Assembly (NCBI GenBank): GCA_963995505.1
Contig: OZ023197.1
Coordinates: 11,468,475-11,532,474, forward strand
DNA: 64,000 nt
DNA from: Hypericum androsaemum
Taxonomy: Eukaryota > Streptophyta > Magnoliopsida > Malpighiales > Hypericaceae
Direction: 5' to 3'
Shown: positions 10,590-23,609 of the stretch, piece by piece
Position numbering within the stretch: position 1 is the stretch's first letter
Layout: each line of letters begins with the position of its first letter
The notes under the pieces: model-generated
Seen by the model: the letters and a program-made list of their open reading frames with translations, nothing else
Told to the model about the DNA's origin: nothing
Databases searched by the model: none
Translations under genes and position numbers: made by a program

Positions 10590-13500
10590 TGTTTGAAACA
10601 AAAAGGGTGATCTCTGCTTTTTGATATTGAAGTCAAAAGGTGATTATGTCTGATTTTGAATAGTATCAAATTTGGATAATTTAGATTCACATCATTTTGA
10701 ATTCGGATAATCTGAATGCTCGTTTTTAAGCATATGGACAAAATTTGTAGTTTACTTGATTTTTTTCTTTCGAATTTCCCCTTCTAAACAAATTTGGCCA
10801 CATTTATTTCTCACTCTTTATAAGGAGGTACCGAGGTATTACCCAAAATAATAAGTAAAATTCGTTTTTCTAGATAGTACTGATGTTCAATTGTGTGTAT
10901 TTGCAAGTATTACATTGTTTTTTTTCTCTTAATTAACATGGCGCATTACTCGAGTTTTAAACGGGTTTCTAAGAAATTTACATCTTATAACGGCTTCGAA
11001 ATTTGTGACAATGTGAGGTTTCTTGTTAGGGGTTTTGAAATTTTGATTTTCGAAATCGAGATTCGAATTTATAAGTATCTTACGGATTTGGCGGGAAGGA
11101 CGTTGGAATAAGGCGGGAAGATTTGGCGGGAATAGTGGGTTGCGACTGTTATGAAGTCTGGTCACGGGCTTCTCACTTAGGCCCAATTAATGAGTGGGTC
11201 GGTTTGTATAAATAAGAGTCGTATGGGCTTTGTATTGTCATTCCATAATAATACACAATTATATTTCTACTCTCTATCATTCTTCTTCAATCTCTCTCTT
11301 ATATATATTCATTTTCTTTATGTAAACTAATTTAGTACTCAATATATTTGTATTACCAATCTACAAAAAGAATAATCAAAATCGATTGTTCTGTTCAATT
11401 TTTGTAATATTTTTTAAATCATGATCAGAATATATATCAAACACACTCTATTTGGTTTTGGTGAAAGTATATTAAGATGCAGTAAAAGTATGAGTCCTTC
11501 TCCCAAATTCTATTCACATATCATACTCTACTTAAATCCATATACGATTATACATTCTATGTTTTGACCTAATATAATTATAATTTCAATCATAGCACTA
11601 ACACCTCGCACATCACTAAAAAACAGCTGGAGGTAATTCTCAATTTTCTTTTAGACATCTTTCAACTTAAATTAGTATTTTTCATTGTAATATATAATAT
11701 ATATTTATCACCTTAGTTAAAATATGGTGCGATTTCTTGTTTTGATCCGGACACTTGTATTCATATTTCATAATAGAACGCGCGATTCTTACGTGTTTAA
11801 AATCAATTAGAAGGTTTGACCAATTGATCAATTTGATGGTTTCGTGGCGACTGGAGTATGGTACCGTATATTTTCATCAACTACAAGGACCACATCATTA
11901 AATTAGGAAGACCGGATATTTTAGGAAAAAATATTAAAAAGTCATGTTATCCAATAAAATGGACAGATCATGAAAAAGTATTATTATTAGTCCTCGATTT
12001 CCAAAACCTAACTCTTTAGTCCTTGAAACAGTTTTCGGCCAAAATTTTGCTTAAATTCCATTCGTACCTTTTAGAAAACACTCTCCACCATATTAATTTA
12101 AAGAAACAATAAATCTCAATATTGTTTTTGGAAAAGAAATAGTGACGTACATTTTTCTTTGGATGAGTGCGTACTCGTGTCACTTGCTGTCTCTTTTTTG
12201 CCTTTTGTGTCACTTTATTTATATTTATGCTTCTAATGACTGATGAGTAAACCCACAACCACATTCAAGGAACAATTAATATTAATATAATCAAATAAAG
12301 CATTCGGATTAAAGATTCCCAATCATCAAATCTGGATTAATATTCTTTGTTTATCTCCCCAAACTTGGGAAATAACAAAAGGCGATTGATAGTAATATAT
12401 GGCCATTATTATCTAGACAAATCAGTACGTGAAGCCACTCTTTTCGATTTTTAATTGGCAAGTAAATTTTGTATTAATAATAATTCTCAAAACATAAACT
12501 CAAAATCTATAATTAATGTATAAATAATTTTTAATCAGTTAATCTGCGTATTTATTTGTTGATGTATGTGTTTGTTATTATCATTTAATGTTAACTTGGG
12601 AAAGGTTTGAAATATTGTCCGCTCAAGGATCAGACATCGAGGGAGTTTTTCACCAGACAAAGGAAGCACCCTTGAAAACATTTGATCAATAACTCTTTTA
12701 GTAATATTCTAAAATCTTTTATTTTGTGGTAAGGAATATCCGAGGGTAGATTCAGATTTTTAAAAATTTTCAATATTTTGGGTGTTTTTGGATTTGTTTT
12801 CGTAATTGTGAAATATATTTTCGGTTCTTTTTCCAGAATTTATTTGCCCAGGACACCTGACTCAGAACAGTAAAAGGGAAAGGTTGCCGGTTACTTTTGG
12901 TGCTCAAAGACAGAAAAAAAGGACAAAATAAAGTAGGCTCACGGCCAGTACCCCAAGTCCCAAAGTGGGCGTGAATTGCAAAATACTTGGAAGGAACACT
13001 TGGATTTTATTAATAAATTTTTAGTTGTGAAAAGTTGGGAACTATCGAGTCTTATTTTAGAACATGTTTTTTTCAATAATATTTTTTAAATTCATATAAT
13101 TTAAACTTAAGTGATAAATTTTTTATCACTTGAAACGTGAGAGAGAGTGTAAGATTGGGATAGGGATTTGATCAGATTCAAAATCAATTTGGAGACAGAG
13201 GAACGGACATTTGAGAGTGAAAGAACAGTACTCCCATGCAATGTACACGAACAGAAAAATAGCAGAGGTGGTAATTAATGGTTGGTCATTAGAGGACAAT
13301 GTTCTTTGAAGGGAAAGAAAAGATCTGATGTTAAGAGACAATTCAAGGCCATTTAATTTTGGCTGGCGTGAGTTGGGGTCCGAAACTTTCTAGTACCCAT
13401 CTTGGAAATTGCAGAAGGTTAATAAATGGGAATTAAACAAAAACTTATTTAAAAGTTTTAAACATCTACATACTAATTATTTTTAGATTTAAGTCGGATA

Positions 13501-13984
13501 TGCAGATTTTAATATGAGATCTGAAAAAGAAATACAAAATTTGATTTTTTTATAAATTTAATATAGTAATTACACCAATGAGTACTTTTAAAGTACAATC
13601 TCCTACCCATACTAGATAAACACCAATCAAATTACATCAAGTAACATGATAAAATTTATATAATATTTTAAGTTGGATATTGAAGATTTTAAACAAAATA
13701 GAGAGAAATATATATTGGTTTGTTTTCAGGGTTAAGTAGAAATTATCTTTCGACCTGATTAATTCAAATTTGAATTACATTGATCATAGTGACGGAGAAA
13801 AACATTTCTGCCGAAATTTGCATTACCAGTAATTTATGGTTCGAACTCCGTATTCAAAAAACATAAATTGCAAGATCAATAGTATCAAACGAGGTCGTTT
13901 ATACAAATTTGAACGTGTTGCCTATCTTCACATGCAACGCCAATTAATGAGCAGATAATACGTTTCCATGTTCCATAAACATAT
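10590..13984. other. Gene-poor AT-rich region
   Basis: Nothing coding is supported over 3.4 kb; ORFs are short and low in complexity. A CT-rich stretch at 11270-11300 and a TATAAATAAG at about 11208 look promoter-like but lead to no ORF. Confidence 0.5.
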
Positions 13985-14622
13985 TGTTGTTTATCCGGAT
14001 GATTTACTTGATTAGGATCTAAGTCGATGCAAGAATTTGATTCTTTTTCCGTAAGACGAGATTGTCCCGTATTCAGTGCTTACAGACTATGGCACTATTG
14101 CTAATGAATGCTTATGCAATGAGTTGCTGGGATGATTTGTAAATGAGGGGAAGAGACCTATTTATAGGCTACGGAGGGAGTGGAGGCAGGCACTTCTGAG
14201 AGGACGCATCTTTTCGGCCAGCAGGCAGGTTTCCCTTCAGGCACCTGTTCGGCCAGCCAGAGACACCCCTTCACACACCAGATTCGGCATGCTCGTGACC
14301 CTTCGGTGGATAATGCCCTTTCGGCCAGTCAGGCGAGTGTCGTACCCCAAAGTGCAAAGTGTACCCCAATGCGCCCAATGCGCCATGCACACACGTACGT
14401 GCGCGCTCGGATGGTGCTTCATACCATCCTCGCATCATGTCCGAATTGTCTTTCCAGGTGGGACATTTAATGTTACACTAGCTTAGAGTTCCTCCTTATA
14501 TACTTGGAAATGTTTATACCATTTTCCAATGTGGATTGGTTTTCCTCCAACCTTGGGCCTTCACACATTGGGCCTTCCCACATTAGGCCTCCTTTGCATT
14601 GAATTGTCATTTAATTCCAACA
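13985..14622 (-). mobile_element. Solo LTR (copia family related to 57754-64000) with CATAT target duplication
   Basis: Read on the minus strand it starts TGTTGGAATT at 14622 and ends CAACA at 13985. It is flanked on both sides by CATAT (13980-13984 and 14623-14627). Its interior parallels the LTR at 57754-58768: CTAGTGTAACATTAAATG, the CACCATCCGAGC block, the CCTATAAATAGG TATA region and CTCGTCTTACGG near the end. No internal coding region remains, so it is a recombined solo LTR. Antisense ORFs inside it are spurious. Confidence 0.9.
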
Positions 14623-14689
14623 CATATTATTATATAAACTTCATTTTTTGGTCCGACATGGTGGAAATGTCTAAACTACCCTCGAATCC

Positions 14690-16120
14690 CAAACTCAAAT
14701 CTCAAACCCAAAACCCAAACTCCAAATCCAATACCCAAAACCCCCAACCTCGAACCCCTGCCCCCAGACAGCGGACCACCGGACCCCTGGACAACTGGAC
14801 TCCCGGACTGCGGACCACCGGATCCCGGATCACCGAACCACCAAACCTCCGGACCCAGACCACCGGATCACTGACCTCCGGACCCCGGAGCCTAGGATCC
14901 CCGGACCACCGAACCAAGGACCCCAGACTACCGAACTCCCAGACCCCCGGACCACCGAACCCCGGACTACCAGATACCGAACCACCAGACCTCTAGACCC
15001 TCGAACTACCGGACCCCCCGACCCCAGACCAGATCACCGGACCACGAACCTCCGGACCATCTAACCACGAACCTCCGGACCACCTAACCACGGACCCAAA
15101 CCATCAAACTCCCGAACCCCCGCCCTCGGATAGCGGACCACCGAACCCCCAGACCACCAGACTCTCGGACCCCCAGACCATCGGACTCTCGGACCACCGG
15201 ACCACAGACTATAAGACTCGGACCACCGGACTACCAGATCAGACCACCGAACCACAAACATTTGGACCCCGAACCTTATGACCCCCAGACCACCGAACTC
15301 CCAGACCCCCGGACCGCAGACCACCGGACCCCCAGACCACCGGACCATGGACCCCAGACCATCGAACTCCCAGACCCCCAGACCACGGACCACCGGAACC
15401 CGGACCATTGACCACCAAACCACGAACTCCCAGACCATAGACCCCGGTCCACTGGATGCTCAGACCACCGACTGCTGACTCCCGGACCCCTGGACCACCG
15501 GCCTTCGGATCCCCGAACTCCGGACCACCAAACAATCAGACCCCCGGACAACCGAACCACAGACCCTAAACAACCGGACCTCTGAACCCTCAAACCACCG
15601 GACCCCCAGACCACAGACCACCAGACCCCGGACCAGACCACGGACCTCCGGACTCTAGGACTCCCAAATTATCAAACCACGAATCTCGGACCATCGAACT
15701 CCTAGACCCCCGGACCGCGAACCACAGGACCTCGGATCCTAGACCATTGGACCACGGAACCCTCGGGCCGCGGACCCCCTGACACCTGGATTGCGGACCA
15801 CCAGACCCTCGGAATGCGGACCACTGAACACTGGTACCGCCGGACCCCTGAACCACAGATTCCCGGACCATCGGATCATCGAACCGCAGACCACCGGACC
15901 CTCGAACTACGGACCCCGAACAAATGGACTCCTGGACCGCCGGCCTTTGGACCCCCGTACCACGGATTCCCGGACACTGGACCCCTGGACCACTGGACCA
16001 CCAGAACCCCAAGACCCCGGGAACGCGGACCCCTTGACCCTGGACTCCCGACTCTGAACCCCGACCATGGGCCCCAACTTCGGACCGCGGGCCTCCGACT
16101 GCGGACCCCAGACTCCAAGC
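14690..16120. repeat. Degenerate GGACC/CCGGA minisatellite, about 1.4 kb
   Basis: This is a long run of 9- to 12-base variants around CGGACCACCGGACCCC (also CAGACCACCGAAC). It begins with simpler AACCC/AAACCC-like repeats at 14690-14760. Stops are rare and all frames give low-complexity Pro/Thr or Gly/Val/Trp proteins, so the several 60-140-codon ORFs are artefacts. It starts about 70 bases right of the solo LTR and ends about 80 bases before a Helitron-like terminus. Confidence 0.9.
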
Positions 16121-16199
16121 CCCATTCTGTTTTTATTTTTGTACAGCTTAAAAAAGAAAGTCAATGAACGATATATTTTGCGAATTTTGAAATAGAACG

Positions 16200-16229
16200 A
16201 CACTCGCATTGCGCGTGAGTATTTACTAG
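16200..16229 (+). mobile_element. Helitron-like 3' terminus (hairpin plus CTAG|T)
   Basis: ACTCGCATTGCGCGTGAGT can form a short GC-rich hairpin. It is followed by ATTTA and CTAG, then T, which is the arrangement of Helitron 3' ends. The minisatellite just upstream would be its interior. The 5' end was not identified; a TC-starting candidate lies near 14668. Confidence 0.45.
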
Positions 16230-17400
16230 TATGTATTAAGGAGAGAACGGTTTTCCAAACAAAATTAAATTAACTAGTGAGTACATTGTTCTAGTTTAAG
16301 TAAATTTTGAATTCAAATTCATGCTCGAACATGGGTTAGTTGCCCCGTGGACTAGCTATCAGGTTGACTAAACAATCTGATTATGGGGTCATTAGTCATA
16401 AGAGGCTGCCTCACAAACATCACGTTAGAAAACGTGTTTAAAATAACATAAAATAAATTCATTATTTTTTATTCATCATTAATCACACGTTAGATTTCTT
16501 TTATAAGTTTAATTATACGTTAGTGAATGGAATACCATCCGTCCCGTCCCTAACTGGTTGTAAATTGAATTCCTAAAACGCTCCGATTGAATTATAATTC
16601 ATCCGTAAACGATTTTTTTTTCTTCGGTTGTTCAAGAAATCTATTTTTAAACTTTCTATCTATTTCTCTTTACGACTTAAAAAGTAGAATTTGTTAATTT
16701 ATTCTACGATTCGATAACATAAAAGTGTAAGCATTAATATTTTTAAATGACTAGTTATGAAGATCTGCATTTGCAAATGAAAATTTAAAAATAAATAATT
16801 CCACCGGTAAACAAAAGATAAATAATTTGCAGTACCATATTTAAAAAAATTAAACATTATAATACCACACTTATCATCCTATCAGATATCCCACAATTTC
16901 ATTCTAAAAAAAAGAAGATACCCCACAATTCCATTAATGAACCATTTAACTGGAAGATTTTCTTTTTTGGCAGTAATTTTTTTTTTGCTATTAACGGGGC
17001 AAAAGTTCACTAACTTTTATTAATCAACGAGATGAGGAAATTAACGGGTACATTAGAAGAGATCACCCCATCAAATTATCCTGGTACACATTTATGCAAG
17101 ATACAAAAAGAGCCGTAAACTCAAAATAATCTCAAGAGATGATCGAAGCGTACTTCAAAAGCGCACCAGTAACATATAAACCGGACAATAATAACATTGT
17201 TCTAATTTAAATAAGAAGTGAGAGATGGTTAAAGCGTGTTTCAAAAGTGCATTGACAATACATAAAGCAGAAGATAATAACATTGTTCTAACTTAAATAA
17301 GATATGTGTTTCACAAAAGTGGTATATGAATACCAACTAATATAAAGAAAACTATCATAATATAACATTCTAGAAGCAAACATCTGTTGCTTTTCCGAAC
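16230..17400. other. Intergenic AT-rich region before ALA1
   Basis: No gene is seen. A short internal repeat (AAAAGCGCACCAGTAACATATAAA and a diverged copy about 70 bases on) lies at 17150-17290. Confidence 0.45.
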
Positions 17401-18205
17401 CCACTTCTCTTTCTCACTCTAAAAAAGTCTCCCCCATCCCTTTCCCTCTCCTCTCTCTCTAGAAGGGGAAGACTTTTCATCCTCCCATGGCTCTCTTTCT
17501 TTCCAAATAAAATAGTTTCCATATTTCTACAACTATCTGAAAAAAAAACAAAAGAATTCCCACAATTCCAAATCCATTTAATTCCTTTCTTTTTCGCCTG
17601 CTGGCGCCACCCATTACGACCCTTTCTCGTCCCCTTTCCCCACGTCCCTCTCTCTCTCTAGCTTCCCCCCTCTCTCTCTAGAAACCATGACCTTTGACTT
17701 TGGACAATTCGTGGCGTTGTAATAGAAAAGACGCTCAATTTTCTCCCAATTATTCAACCACCATTACATTAACTCCAAGCCTATTGGGTCTACTCTTCTT
17801 CTCTTGTTCTTTCTAGATTTTCCACCTAATAGGTATATGTTTGCTCGTCCTCTCTCTAGCTGGGTTCCCTTTGGTTAAGAGCCAACTAAACCTTTTTTAG
17901 ACCCTTTCAAGTAAAGATAAAGAAAGACATTAGCTTGTTCCAAGTTCACATTTTTGGGTGGTTTTTGTTATAAATTTTAATCTTTGAGATGTTTTAGCTT
18001 CTGGGTTTGGCTTGTTCTTGCAGCTGCTAGTGTTGGATTTTGTGATTAGGGTGATAGTTTGTAACTGGGTATCTCTTGGAATTGTTGATTCTTAGCTTTA
18101 TGTTGTTGGTTAGGATGAGCTTGAGCTATGGATTAGGACATTGAATTCCAAGATTTGTCTGAGCCAGTTAGCTGAGTGTTTGGGTAAAACTAGGATAAAG
18201 TTGTC
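17401..18205 (+). promoter_or_regulatory. ALA1 promoter/5' leader with pyrimidine tracts and possible leader intron
   Basis: CT-rich microsatellite tracts (17410-17465 and 17640-17685) resemble plant core promoter Y patches. A GT at 17833 (AATAG|GTATATG) and an AG at 18023 (TTCTTGCAG) could bound a 191-bp intron in the 5' UTR; no transcript evidence is available. Confidence 0.4.
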
Positions 18206-21200
18206 ATGATGGATGATCCCCAGAACCCTGCTGGGAGTTCACTGAACAATGAGATCACTCTGAACTCCGGGTCCCGGAGGAGTGGTTCGTTGCATTATTC
18301 GAAGAGTTCGGGAGGGAATTCTCTAAGAGATGGGAGTATTGGGGATCTAGGGGCCAAGCCTATAAGGTACGGGTCGAGAGGGGGTGATTCTGAGGGGTTA
18401 AGTATGTCAACCAAGGAGATCAATGAAGAAGATGCTAGGTTGGTGTACTTGAACGATCCCGCGAAGACGAACGAGAGGTTTGAGTATGCTGGCAACTCCA
18501 TTCAGACTGGGAAGTACTCAATCCTTACCTTCATCCCCAGGAATTTGTTCGAGCAGTTCCATAGGGTTGCTTACATTTATTTCCTCATCATTGCGGTGCT
18601 TAATCAGCTGCCCCAACTTGCCGTTTTTGGCCGGACAGCATCGATTTTGCCGCTAGCCTTTGTGCTGCTAGTTACTGCAGTGAAGGATGGGTATGAGGAT
18701 TGGCGACGACATAGAGCAGACAAGATTGAGAACAATAGAATAGCTCAGGTTTTAGTCAACAATCAGTTTGAAGGAAAGAGATGGAAAGATATCAGGGTTG
18801 GCGAGGTCGTCAAAATCCACGCCAATGAAGGTATTCCTTGTGATATGGTGCTGCTGTCAACTAGTGATTCAACTGGCGTGGCTTATATTCAGACATTGAA
18901 TTTGGATGGTGAATCGAATTTGAAGACTCGGTATGCAAAGCAAGAGACTCTTCTCAATGTCCTGGAAAACAAAATGGCAAGTGGGTTGATCAAGTGCGAG
19001 AAGCCCAACAGAAACATCTATGGGTTTCAGGCCAACATGGATGTTGATGGGAAGAAGTTGTCCCTTGGAGCTTCCAATATCGTTCTACGTGGTTGTGAGC
19101 TCAAGAATACTTCTTGGGCTATCGGAGTAGCTGTATATTGTGGCCGAGAGACCAAGGCTATGCTCAACAATTCAGGAGCTCCCTCGAAGAGAAGCCAGCT
19201 TGAAACACGGATGAACCGTGAGATAATCATACTCTCAGTATTTCTTATTGGTCTGTGTAGCATTGTTTCCATTTGTGCTGCTGTGTGGTTGCGACATCAC
19301 AAAGATCACCTGGACACCATACCGTTTTATCGGAGGAAAAACTACAATAAAGATGATCTTGAGAACTATAACTATTATGGGTGGGGACTGGAGATATTTT
19401 TCACCTTCCTCAGCTCAGTTATCGTGTTCCAGATCATGATCCCTATTTCATTGTACATTTCCATGGAGCTTGTCCGGGTCGGTCAGGCGTACTTCATGAT
19501 CCATGATGCTGAAATGTATGATGAAGTCTCCAATGCAACGTTCCAGTGCCGGGCTTTAAATATAAACGAAGATTTGGGGCAAATAAAGTATGTCTTCTCC
19601 GACAAAACTGGTACTCTTACTGAAAACAAGATGGAGTTTCAGTGTGCGAGCATATGGGGGGTCGACTACAGTGGTGGAAAGGCAAGCTTGCCAGAAGAGC
19701 AAGCATACTCCGTTCAAGGTAATCGGGTTTAGTACTTTAAAACATTTTGAAAATTCAAGCCGATGCTTGCATTTTGTAATCCTATTTATATGTTTGTTAA
19801 AATATTCTTTTTCGGACAGTGGATGGCAATACCGTGAGTCCAAAGATGAAGGTGAAGGTGGACCCTCAGCTTCTACAGTTATTAAGAAGTGAAACGCATA
19901 CAGAGAACGGAAAACACATACACGATTTCTTCCTTGCTTTGGCAGCGTGCAATACTATTGTGCCACTTCAGGTTGACACATCTGATGCATATGTGAAGTT
20001 GATGGATTACCAAGGCGAATCTCCTGACGAACAAGCACTGGTTTATGCTGCGGCTGCATACGGCTTTATGCTAATTGAAAGGACTTCTGGTCATATAGTT
20101 CTTGACATTCATGGCGAAAGGCAAAGGTATACTATTTTCTCATTTTTTTTAAGAATTGTTAAGTTTGCTGATTTCCATGCCTTAAGACGAACTAACCTTA
20201 AAAGAGCAATGTAAATTATCTGTAATTAAACTGAAAGCATTTATGCCCTCTATTTTCAGAGCCCCGGTAGGTCTCTAGATTAATGGCTCTTATACTATTT
20301 TCCTTGTTGCCTTATTTCAGATACAACGTTCTGGGGTTGCATGAGTTTGATAGTGACCGGAAGAGAATGTCCGTTATTCTAGGCTGCCCCGACAAGACTG
20401 TGAAAGTCTTTGTAAAGGGTGCTGACACCACCATGTTCAGTGTTATCGAGAAGTCTTTGAACATGGATGTCATCCGTGCAACGGAGGCCCATCTGCACAA
20501 ATTTTCTTCTCTGGGCTTGAGAACACTTGTTGTTGGGATGCGAGAGTTGAGTGATGCGGAGTTTGAGCAGTGGCACAGTTCCTTTGAGGCAGCTAGTACA
20601 GCATTAATTGGCAGAGCTGCTTTGCTTCGCAAAGTTGCCAGTAACGTAGAAACTAATCTTAGAGTGTTGGGTGCTTCGGCAATTGAAGATAAATTGCAGG
20701 AAGGGGTTCCGGAAGCCATAGAATCTCTGAGGATGGCAGGGATCAAAGTATGGGTTTTAACCGGGGATAAGCAAGAAACCGCTATATCAATTGGTTACTC
20801 CTCAAAGCTCTTGACGAGCAAAATGACCCAGATTATAATTAACAGCAACTCAAGGGAGTCATGTAGAAAGGGTTTTGCAGATGCGTTGGCCATGTCGAAG
20901 AAGCTCGTGAATATGTCAGGTGGTGCAGGCTATACCGGAGGAAGTTCTGGAGCTTCTTCTAGCCAGGTGGCCTTGATTATAGATGGTACCAGCCTTGTCC
21001 ACATTCTTGACAGTGAACTCGAAGAACAGGTAAATTAATTCAAGCTAGCGCCTCTCGAAATTTCAGAACAATTTTTATCATTCTTGTCTGATGTGTGTTT
21101 CCTGTGTTGCAGCTCTTCAAATTAGCAAGTTATTGTACCGTGGTCTTGTGCTGTCGGGTGGCTCCTTTGCAGAAAGCTGGAATTGTCGCTCTTGTGAAAA

Positions 21201-22520
21201 CCAGAACTTCTGACATGACACTCGCAGTTGGCGATGGTAATTTCTGTCCTGTTATATATGCATGATCTTGGTTTTCCTGTTCTGATTCTTACAGTCACGC
21301 TGTCCTTTTACAGGTGCCAACGATGTTTCTATGATCCAAATGGCGGATGTTGGAGTTGGCATTAGCGGGCAGGAGGGCCGGCAAGCTGTTATGGCATCAG
21401 ATTTCGCGATGGGACAATTCAGATTCTTAGTTCCACTTTTGCTGGTGCATGGCCACTGGAATTACCAACGGATGGCCTATATGATAATTTACAACTTCTA
21501 CAGAAATGCAGTGTTTGTACTTATTTTGTTTTGGTAAGTAGTACTCTTGCTTCGATTTCGTTTTATGATCAGACATAATCGAAGTTGCTATCAATTTCTC
21601 TGTGTTCTTGTTTTACTCTATATAGGTATGTGTTATTTACTGCTTTCACGTTGTCGACGGCGATCAACGAGTGGAGCAGCGTGCTGTATTCTATTATTTA
21701 CACATCTCTGCCAACCATTATCGTCGGCATTCTCGACAAGGATTTAAGTCGACGAACACTTATGGATAATCCTCAGCTCTATGGATCCGGGCATAGACAA
21801 GAGGGCTACAACTCGAAGTTGTTTTGGCTAACCATGGCGGACACCTTGTGGCAAAGTATTGTGGCCTTTTTCATCCCTCTCTTTGCTTACTGGGCCAGCG
21901 AAATTGATGCACCGAGCATAGGAGATATCTGGACACTCGCGGCTGTTCTTTTGGTTAATCTGCACTTGGCAATGGATGTCATCCGCTGGACGTGGATCGT
22001 CCATGCTGCAATTTGGGGATCAATTATAGCCACTGTCATTTGTGTCGTTGTCATTGATGCCATCCCCAGTTTAGTTGGTTTTTGGTAAGCTCTCTTCTCC
22101 TCTTATCAGATATTTAACCATCACCTACTCTTGCAATTATAGAAAAGACTAGCTCGGTTCTTTAATGCGGTTGAAGAGTAAATCCATTAATTTGTCATCG
22201 TTTTCTGCTGATAAAGTTGCATCGAGCGAGTGGAACCTCATTTGAAACGATTGAAACTTTGTACTGTTCTAATGTTTTCATCTCATTTGCAATTTTGCAG
22301 GGCCATCTTCCACACATCCGGCCAGGCATCTTTCTGGCTGTGCTTGCTCGCCATAGTCGTAACGGCTCTAGTCCCTCGGCTCGTCGTCAAAGTACTATAC
22401 CAATACTACAGACCCTCCGACATTCAAATAGGAAGTGAAGCAGAGAAATACGGCGGCCTAAGGGACGCCGGAAACGTAGAAGTAGAAATGAGCCCGATGG
22501 ACGACCTTACGAGGAGGTGA
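18206..22520 (+). CDS. ALA1: P4-type phospholipid flippase, ALA1 ortholog (7 exons, 1183 aa)
   Basis: Exons: 18206-19718, 19820-20126, 20321-21029, 21113-21236, 21314-21533, 21626-22084 and 22301-22520. All six introns are GT..AG and the joined frame has 3552 bases. The product is a P4-ATPase that moves phospholipids from the outer to the cytosolic leaflet. The order is: cytosolic N-terminus; TM1-2 around 105-145; actuator DGES at 234-237; TM3-4 with the P4-typical [10 protein letters not shown]; phosphorylation site DKTGTLT at D466; nucleotide-binding KGAD near 639; TGDK near 755; GDGAND spanning the exon 4/5 junction near 885; then six C-terminal TM segments. The N-terminus ([12 protein letters not shown]...[14 protein letters not shown]) and C-terminus (YYRPSD...EAEK) are those of the ALA1 branch. 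Arabidopsis ALA1 works with an ALIS (CDC50-like) subunit. MM at the start leaves the choice between 18206 and 18209 open. Confidence 0.97.
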
Positions 22521-23600
22521 CACGGTACATTCGTCCCTCGACCATCTCCTCCATTCATTTTTGTAAAATTGGTTGTATTCTTTAGAGCATGCATATCTCT
22601 TGGCTGCCAAAAATTCCATTGGTTAGTACTCGGAGTAGGTTCTTATCGTATACAAATACGTAGTCCCGTATATCGAATCTGTATATCGATAATCGAAAGT
22701 AAATTAGCAAGTGTACAACAGGATAGACATTGGGATCATGTATTCCAGCTTTACTTTCATTAAGAAGCTTGTGAAAGTATTGATCATGGAGGTGTTGGTT
22801 TCCTTGCAAGTGATGGTTTGGGTGATGTTTCAATTCTCAGAAACCCTCCTCCTTAGTGATGCAACGTTTGAGATGTGTTTTCCCTTTTTTATGAACAAGT
22901 AACTCTGTATAGTCAGTGTAGAATTTCGTGTAAGAGTACGAGATTGCAGTCGATGATCTCGTTAAAATTCGGTCGCAGTAAAATTCAATTGGAATAAATC
23001 ATAGCAGGAAAAGATATTGAAATTAGCTGCTAACTTGTAATTCTACGCTCCACACCTTGTATTACATATGCATTGAAGCCTCGAAGATTTATATTGCAAT
23101 GGTCCCCCCTTTATGAAGAGTGTTCTCATTTTTCTTTCTGACCGAAAAAGACCTGGGTACTTAGAATGGATCACTATCGAGTCAAATTTTAGGATCGTAT
23201 TTGAACTAAATCTCAAGTAAATCTAAATCATACTACTACTTGGACAAACTTCAAATTAGCAGACCCTCTACATTAAATTGCAAGGTAAAATATAAATTAA
23301 GAGAGGTGCTTTACAATTTCGAATAATGTAAGAGGGTGGAGTGGTCCAATAATATGGAACATCAAATCTGACACTACATTTGTTGGTCTACCACATCGCT
23401 GGAGACCTAATCCATCTAATTCGCAGCCACATCAATTGTAATAGTTAGCACTGGAGACCCAAGATTAGTGGTGAGATAGGGACCACAGATAGCTTCTCTC
23501 TTCTGGAAATTTGAACTTTAGACGTCAAGTTTATTGACCATAGTCGTACAACGACAAACCAGATGTCCATGATGGATATGTTATAGATTTCTCTTCATTT
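22521..23600. other. ALA1 3' flank
   Basis: It probably contains the ALA1 3' UTR; AATAAAT near 22996 is one possible polyadenylation signal. No other gene is recognised. Confidence 0.45.
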
Positions 23601-23609
23601 TTTGTTGTT

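Noticed and set aside
13840..13870. GGTTCGAACTCC, a tRNA B-box-like sequence
   Set aside because: No A-box at the right distance and no cloverleaf or acceptor stem; at most a decayed SINE trace.
14180..14486. 96-codon plus-strand ORF in the solo LTR
   Set aside because: It lies antisense within LTR sequence that is bounded by target duplications.
14702..16167. Several 66-155-codon ORFs on both strands in the GGACC minisatellite
   Set aside because: All are by-products of a stop-poor short repeat; the proteins are pure low-complexity and overlap in every frame.
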